Assembly (NCBI RefSeq): GCF_003269275.1
Contig: NZ_QLTS01000003.1
Location: 62,001 to 126,000 of the forward strand
DNA length: 64,000 bases
From: Phascolarctobacterium faecium DSM 14760
GTDB lineage: Bacteria > Bacillota > Negativicutes > Acidaminococcales > Acidaminococcaceae
Direction: 5' to 3'
Shown: positions 60,415 through 64,000 of the stretch, one piece after another
Layout: each line of letters opens with the position of its first letter
Position numbering within the stretch: position 1 is the first letter of the stretch
Position numbers and translations under genes: made by a program
Notes under the pieces: generated by a model
What the model saw: the letters and a program-made list of their open reading frames with translations, nothing else
Databases searched by the model: none
Told to the model about the DNA's origin: nothing

Positions 60415-61185
60415 TCAGCAGCTACGGATGCTTATTTCACCAAAATCGAAGCTTTCGATTTTTCCCGCAGCATTTCGTACAAGCAAACTCCCATAATCAT
60501 CCATGTCTTCCGCCACTCCGGAATAAATCTCTGTATCATTATCCCTTACTGTAACCTTATGACCCAGTGTACAGCTGTAGTCCAGCCAGTCCTGCCTGAT
60601 CAAAGCAAAACCGCAGCAGTGCCAGTGAGAGTAAAGCAGATCGAATTCATCCAGAAACGCCTTGAGGACCTGTTCATGCTCGTATTCGATGCCCGTTGCC
60701 AGATAAAGAGAAGTGGCTGTAGCTTCTAGCTGGGCTCCGAAATCTTCAGAAGACATATTTATGTTGATACCAATGCCAACAACGGCGTACTCGATACTGC
60801 CATCAGCAGTCAGTGCCATTTCTGCTAAAATACCACAGACTTTTTTACCGTCCAGCATGATATCGTTGGGCCATTTTATAGAAAATTTTTTATCAGTTAG
60901 CACCTGCAAAGCTTTCACCGCAGCAACGGCTGTCAGCAGCGTTATTTGGGCACAGTATTCGGCAGCTATCGTTGGTCTGAGGATCATGGAAAACCACAAT
61001 CCCTTCCCCTCCGGTGATTCCCATTTCCGCCGCATTCGTCCTCGTCCGGCAGTCTGCCTTGCGGCAATAACAATTGTACCTTCTGCTGCCCCCTGCTTTG
61101 CAAGCTCCAGCGCTTTCAGATTAGTAGAATCCAACTGCTCATAATAATATATTTTATTGTGCAGTATCTTCTTTATTTCTACCAT
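60415..61185 (-). CDS. birA: Biotin-protein ligase (BirA catalytic type, no DNA-binding domain)
   Basis: A 256-residue ligase with the biotinyl-AMP site AARQTAGRGRMRRKWESPEG (about residues 42-61), LWFSMILRP, SIKWPNDIMLDGKKVCGILA and a C-terminal SH3-like domain (GSLLVRNAAGKIESFDFGEI). It lacks the N-terminal helix-turn-helix of bifunctional BirA. Lying inside the mad operon it should biotinylate Lys35 of the MadF proteins. Confidence 0.93.
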   Translation of the reverse strand: MVEIKKILHNKIYYYEQLDSTNLKALELAKQGAAEGTIVIAARQTAGRGRMRRKWESPEGKGLWFSMILRPTIAAEYCAQITLLTAVAAVKALQVLTDKKFSIKWPNDIMLDGKKVCGILAEMALTADGSIEYAVVGIGININMSSEDFGAQLEATATSLYLATGIEYEHEQVLKAFLDEFDLLYSHWHCCGFALIRQDWLDYSCTLGHKVTVRDNDTEIYSGVAEDMDDYGSLLVRNAAGKIESFDFGEISIRSC

Positions 61186-61207
61186 CTTTATTGCCCCGTC
61201 TCAAATT

Positions 61208-62419
61208 TTACTTAACCAGGTGGATCGTCGAAATGAAGACGCCGCAGGCAATTGCCGAGACGATAACGCCGCCGATATTAGCCCCCATTGCCACCGGCAT
61301 TATTACGGCGAACGGATCTTCATCTTCAGCTATATGCTGAGCGATTTTAGCAGTAGTCGGCACACAGGAAATACCGGCAATACCAACAACAGGATTGAAA
61401 TTTCCTTTTTTGAATTTGTAAACTATCCAGCCGCCTAAAACACCAACAGCACCTGATACTGCCAAAGCTACCACACCAAGAATGATCAGCGGTGCAACTT
61501 TGGGATTAAGCAGGGTAGAGGCTTCGCATAAAGTGCCAAGCAAAAGACCCAGCATCAAAGTAGCAGCATAAAGGATAACGTTTTCCAGCAGATCCTGATA
61601 CGGAACGATTTCAGCTTCTTTGATCGTCATACCCAGGAAGAAGGACATGATCAACGGCGCCGCCATCGGCAATAAAATACATAACAAAGCACAGCATACT
61701 AAAATAAAAATAAATTTTTTGGTTTTCGGAATTTCAGGAGCATCAAAAATGATATCGATACCACGATATTTTTTAGGCACCAGCATTTTTACTAATGTCG
61801 GATAGCCTGCATAAGTCAGGCTTAAATAAAGATAAGCAATAACGGAAATCGGGACGAACAGTTCCGGAGCCAGCATCAAGGAAGTAAACAGAACCATCGG
61901 TCCATCAGCACCGCCGATCGAAGCTACAGCAGCAGCTTCCGGTGGAGTCAATCCAAGATTCACACCCAGAATAAGCGTAACAAAGGTACCTGCTTCGGCA
62001 AAAATAGCAATAATGATGGAAGTCCACGGATTAGCCAAAATAAAACCAATTTCACACATAGCCCCAATGCCCATAAAAACCAGACAGGCTACCAGACTGT
62101 TGCTGAAGGTCAAATTATAGATCGGCTGCAAAAAATTGATCTGCATGATATTCATCAATGCGCCCGGTTCTGAAACGAGCGGATCCAAAAACAAAGTGCC
62201 AAGCTTACCGCCGTCTAAAAAAAGTACGCCGCAGTTGATACAAATCATACCAACACCCATCGGTACCATGATCAAAGGCTCTAAGGTTCTCTTAAAGCCC
62301 AGATAAGCCAGAATAAAACCGAAAATTATCATAAAAATACGCGCACAGGCGATTACAGGATCTTGCACAAATAAACTGGCAATACCAGGAAACAATGTTG
62401 CGACCAGACTCATTTCCAT
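61208..62419 (-). CDS. madB: Sodium-pumping carboxybiotin decarboxylase MadB (OadB family)
   Basis: A 403-residue membrane protein with about nine or more spans. Conserved OadB-type segments are present: AAAVASIGGADGPMVLFTSL (the Asp of the sodium site), NPVVGIAGISCVPTTAKIAQ and PVAMGANIGGVIVSAIACGV. It decarboxylates carboxybiotin on MadF and exports sodium, conserving the energy of malonate decarboxylation. It begins 2 bp after the stop of the 43-residue gene. Confidence 0.93.
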   Translation of the reverse strand: MEMSLVATLFPGIASLFVQDPVIACARIFMIIFGFILAYLGFKRTLEPLIMVPMGVGMICINCGVLFLDGGKLGTLFLDPLVSEPGALMNIMQINFLQPIYNLTFSNSLVACLVFMGIGAMCEIGFILANPWTSIIIAIFAEAGTFVTLILGVNLGLTPPEAAAVASIGGADGPMVLFTSLMLAPELFVPISVIAYLYLSLTYAGYPTLVKMLVPKKYRGIDIIFDAPEIPKTKKFIFILVCCALLCILLPMAAPLIMSFFLGMTIKEAEIVPYQDLLENVILYAATLMLGLLLGTLCEASTLLNPKVAPLIILGVVALAVSGAVGVLGGWIVYKFKKGNFNPVVGIAGISCVPTTAKIAQHIAEDEDPFAVIMPVAMGANIGGVIVSAIACGVFISTIHLVK

Positions 62420-62421
62420 CG

Positions 62422-62553
62422 TTATTCCATCCCTTCTCCATTAGAATTATTATTGCCCATCAATTTATTGAGCAATACCACTACGCCAATCATAAACAAC
62501 GAAATAGCCGCAGTGAACAAGTAAGAAAATCCTGCATACGCATAAACATTCAT
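62422..62553 (-). CDS. Small single-span OadG-like subunit of the decarboxylase pump
   Basis: A 43-residue protein: MNVYAYAGFSYLFTAAISLF, then MIGVVVLLNKLMGNNNSNGE and GME. One membrane helix near the N-terminus and a short polar tail give the topology of the gamma (OadG/MmdD) subunits that anchor and stabilise sodium-pumping decarboxylases. It has an AAAGGGG ribosome site, and its stop is 2 bp before madB, so the two are co-translated. It is easily missed because of its size. Confidence 0.75.
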   Translation of the reverse strand: MNVYAYAGFSYLFTAAISLFMIGVVVLLNKLMGNNNSNGEGME

Positions 62554-62625
62554 TGCTTCAAACCCCTTTCAAACTTTTCTTTCCTGGCGTATCAACTGTC
62601 GGTTTCCGGATAACCAAATTATGGT

Positions 62626-62672
62626 AAAAAAAATAGAGAAACAGAATCATCTCCATCTCTCTTTCACCACTT
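62626..62672 (-). terminator. Leader terminator with HutP-like recognition element (site A)
   Basis: On the minus strand AAGTGGTGAA (62672-62663) is followed by AGAGAGATGGAG-ATGA-TTCTGTTTCTCT, a 12-bp stem (62662-62635) that includes G-U pairs, and then A-T8. It lies about 70 bp before the small OadG-like gene and madB. Confidence 0.8.
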
Positions 62673-62779
62673 TGCAATTGCCAATCAGGAAAATTAATGC
62701 CAAACACTCGCACACTCACAAGACTTTATCCTAACCGGTTTTTACCGGTGCCTTGTCCGTCATTGAAACATGCTTAAAA

Positions 62780-62824
62780 ATAAAAAGACGAAGTAATAGA
62801 ATCACTATCACTCCGTCACCACTA
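62780..62824 (-). terminator. Leader terminator with HutP-like recognition element (site B)
   Basis: On the minus strand TAGTGGTGAC (62824-62815) runs into GACGGAGTGATAG, pairing with CTATTACTTCGTC (13 bp, two or three G-U pairs, stem 62817-62787) and followed by T5ATTTTT. It is the first terminator of the mad leader. Confidence 0.85.
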
Positions 62825-62890
62825 TGCAGTTGTAATAAACTATTTTGAAAACTCTCAAATACTCTCTTGGTAAAGCTCTCATATTCTCTA
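62825..62890 (-). promoter_or_regulatory. NAG-rich mad operon leader (GAGAG repeats)
   Basis: The leader just upstream of site B contains TAGAGA (62890-62885) and three GAGAG blocks (62880-62876, 62866-62862, 62856-62852). NAG triplets are the known recognition unit of HutP. Confidence 0.45.
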
Positions 62891-62897
62891 CGCTTTT

Positions 62898-62925
62898 ATA
62901 ATAACACAAAAAATCGATTTGTCAA
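62898..62925 (-). promoter_or_regulatory. Promoter of the mad operon leader
   Basis: TTGACA (62925-62920) and TATTAT (62903-62898) with a 16-bp spacer on the minus strand, between the first hutP-like gene and the leader terminators. The leader from here to the first gene is about 340 nt. Confidence 0.6.
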
Positions 62926-62952
62926 TTATTTGTTAAATATTTTCAAACTTTT

Positions 62953-63393
62953 CTATATATGCATAATGCCAAAACCCATGCGTTTATGATTAGTGATATA
63001 ATGCGCCGCTGAATCTCCATAAAAAGTTACGGCAATCCATCCATTTCCTCTTACAATCGCAACCTTACACGAAATATTGGCCTGAAGCAGGTTCTGGGAA
63101 TAACCAGATTTTGCATCAGCTGCTGCATGTAATACCGCATGTATCTCCTGCGCAGTTTTTGAAATAACACTACAGTTGAGACAGGCTCCAATAATTGACC
63201 GTGTCATTTTTTCTCTAAATTCGCTTTTAGATGCATCGCCGCCAAGTTCCGTAACAGCAAATTTGTAACCTTGTTTCTGTAACAGCTCTTTTAAAGCATT
63301 TTCATCGGCCAGTGATGTCGTCATTGCTAACAAAATTGATGCAGCCTCGGTACAATTCAGCATACCCGTCAAAATATCATGTTGCTCCTTCAT
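62953..63393 (-). CDS. HutP-like RNA-binding antiterminator, copy 2 (upstream of mad operon)
   Basis: A 146-residue paralogue of the HutP-like protein at 59950. The key positions are again present: EIHAVLHAAADA (His85, His89) and GFGIMHI (His145), with NGWIAVTFYGDSAAHYITNH in the core. It is transcribed in the same direction as the operon, ending about 30 bp before the leader promoter. It is the best candidate to act on leader terminators A and B. RBS AGAGGG lies upstream of the ATG. Confidence 0.88.
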   Translation of the reverse strand: MKEQHDILTGMLNCTEAASILLAMTTSLADENALKELLQKQGYKFAVTELGGDASKSEFREKMTRSIIGACLNCSVISKTAQEIHAVLHAAADAKSGYSQNLLQANISCKVAIVRGNGWIAVTFYGDSAAHYITNHKRMGFGIMHI

Positions 63394-63479
63394 CTCTGCA
63401 CCCTCTCTTTCTACTTTTCAAGTACGATTATTATAACATGTACCCCCCCACATCACAAATTTCTGTTCCAAAAAAACAA

Positions 63480-63524
63480 AGAACTTTGCGTTTACACCAA
63501 TTTTAAGCATAAACGCAAAGTTTT
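63480..63524 (-). terminator. Intrinsic terminator of the asparaginase gene
   Basis: A 13-bp perfect stem AACTTTGCGTTTA / TAAACGCAAAGTT (63482-63494, 63510-63522). On the minus strand it is followed by CTTTGTTTTTTT. Confidence 0.9.
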
Positions 63525-63566
63525 TTAATTATTAGTTATCGTTTTCCATTTAACTGCAAATTCCGC

Positions 63567-64000
63567 TCAGTTATCAAAAAATCTGCGCAGTTCCTCATTT
63601 TCCTTCGTCAGTCCCAAAGCCAGCATCAGCTTTATTCTGGCTTTCTGTCCTGTTAATTCCCCGCCCAGAATGATCTTACTTGCTTCCATTGACCTGGCAC
63701 TGCCAAAATAACTGTACGCCGGAACTACACGCCCCGTATGAACACGTGAAGCCAAAACTACAGGAATATCCCTGCTCCGCACATATTCGATACCTTCCTT
63801 AACTGCCGGCGGCACATTCCCGCAGCCTAAAGCTTCAACTACCAATCCCTGTACCGGCTTTTCCGCCAGCATTTTAAATAAATACGCATCCATCCCCGCA
63901 TAGGTTTTCAGCAAACAGACATCTTCTGCCAGCACTGCCGGACAGATTTTTTCAAGATTCAGCGGCTGACGTCGAAAAACCACTCTGTCAAAATAAATAT
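63567..64000 (-). CDS. L-asparaginase family protein (partial, N-terminus outside window)
   Basis: The frame is open to the window edge; about 144 C-terminal codons are seen, beginning IYFDRVVFRRQPLN. Typical C-terminal stretches of type I/II asparaginases follow: VCLLKTYAGMDAYLFKMLAE, GLVVEALGCGNVPPAVKEGI, IPVVLASRVHTGRVVPAYSY and LTGQKARIKLMLALGLTK. The catalytic Thr/Lys region is beyond the edge. The enzyme hydrolyses asparagine to aspartate and ammonia. It ends in a strong terminator, so is separate from the mad locus. Confidence 0.88.
   Translation of the reverse strand, partial: IYFDRVVFRRQPLNLEKICPAVLAEDVCLLKTYAGMDAYLFKMLAEKPVQGLVVEALGCGNVPPAVKEGIEYVRSRDIPVVLASRVHTGRVVPAYSYFGSARSMEASKIILGGELTGQKARIKLMLALGLTKENEELRRFFDN

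Noticed and set aside
1-64000. CRISPR arrays, rRNA or tRNA genes
   Set aside because: I saw no regularly spaced repeats, no rRNA segments and no convincing tRNA cloverleaf on either strand by reading; a dedicated tRNA scan was not possible.

Overview
The window is a low-to-mid GC bacterial chromosome segment with Firmicute-type ribosome binding sites (AAGGAG/GGAGG) and strong hairpin-plus-T terminators. Gene content points to an anaerobe of the Negativicutes (inference, no rRNA gene present): a sodium-pumping malonate decarboxylase operon of the Malonomonas type, an anaerobic cobaltochelatase CbiK under a B12 riboswitch, a front-end tetrapyrrole operon without late haem genes, HutP-like RNA-binding proteins and an Agr/LytTR-type two-component system.

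Layout. 1-4.3 kb: end of an M20 amidohydrolase with a NagD-like phosphatase, then a redox operon (frameshifted RclA-like flavoprotein, HxlR regulator, rhodanese). 4.3-8.2 kb: a TrpXYZ-type ABC importer with two tandem substrate-binding lipoproteins. 8.3-13.4 kb: an acyltransferase, then a DhaL-DhaK-LsrF-like-small protein-SorC operon that looks like catabolism of a phosphorylated sugar-like compound. 13.7-20.2 kb: two paralogous APC permeases flanking a LytTR two-component system, plus an amidohydrolase. 20.3-27.8 kb: a DUF1847 protein and a uroporphyrinogen III operon (precorrin-2 dehydrogenase, hemA, hemC, cobA-hemD fusion, hemB, hemL). 27.8-38.8 kb: secreted proteins, iron-type ABC uptake genes, an ABC exporter, an FkbM methyltransferase, a possible ECF S component and a DtxR-family regulator. 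The 29.5-29.7 kb gap has a consensus promoter, two copies of a 16-bp palindrome and a terminator, and is read here as a candidate small RNA gene. 38.9-42.8 kb: cobalamin riboswitch, exported CbiK, DcuC-type carrier, M19 dipeptidase.

43.7-48.4 kb is an AT-rich accessory island at the 3' end of guaA, bounded by a 12-bp direct repeat. It holds a complete BamHI-type restriction-modification system (divergent M and C-R genes with C-boxes). Behind the methyltransferase, on the same strand, lie a ParA-like ATPase and a SIR2-domain gene that carries a stop codon near its start. guaA itself lacks most of its glutaminase domain, including the catalytic Cys and the His/Glu pair.

49.9-63.4 kb is a malonate-use locus on the minus strand: a HutP-like gene, a leader with two terminators, a 43-residue OadG-like subunit, madB, birA, a second HutP-like gene, a third terminator, madA-E-C-D-H, a holo-ACP synthase gene, two nearly identical biotin carrier genes, madL, madM, mdcB, then an AEC permease and a thioesterase. 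All three terminators are preceded by the same AGTGGTGA element with NAG triplets. This suggests a HutP-type antitermination circuit controlling malonate decarboxylation, the most novel-looking system in the window. The window ends inside an asparaginase gene.
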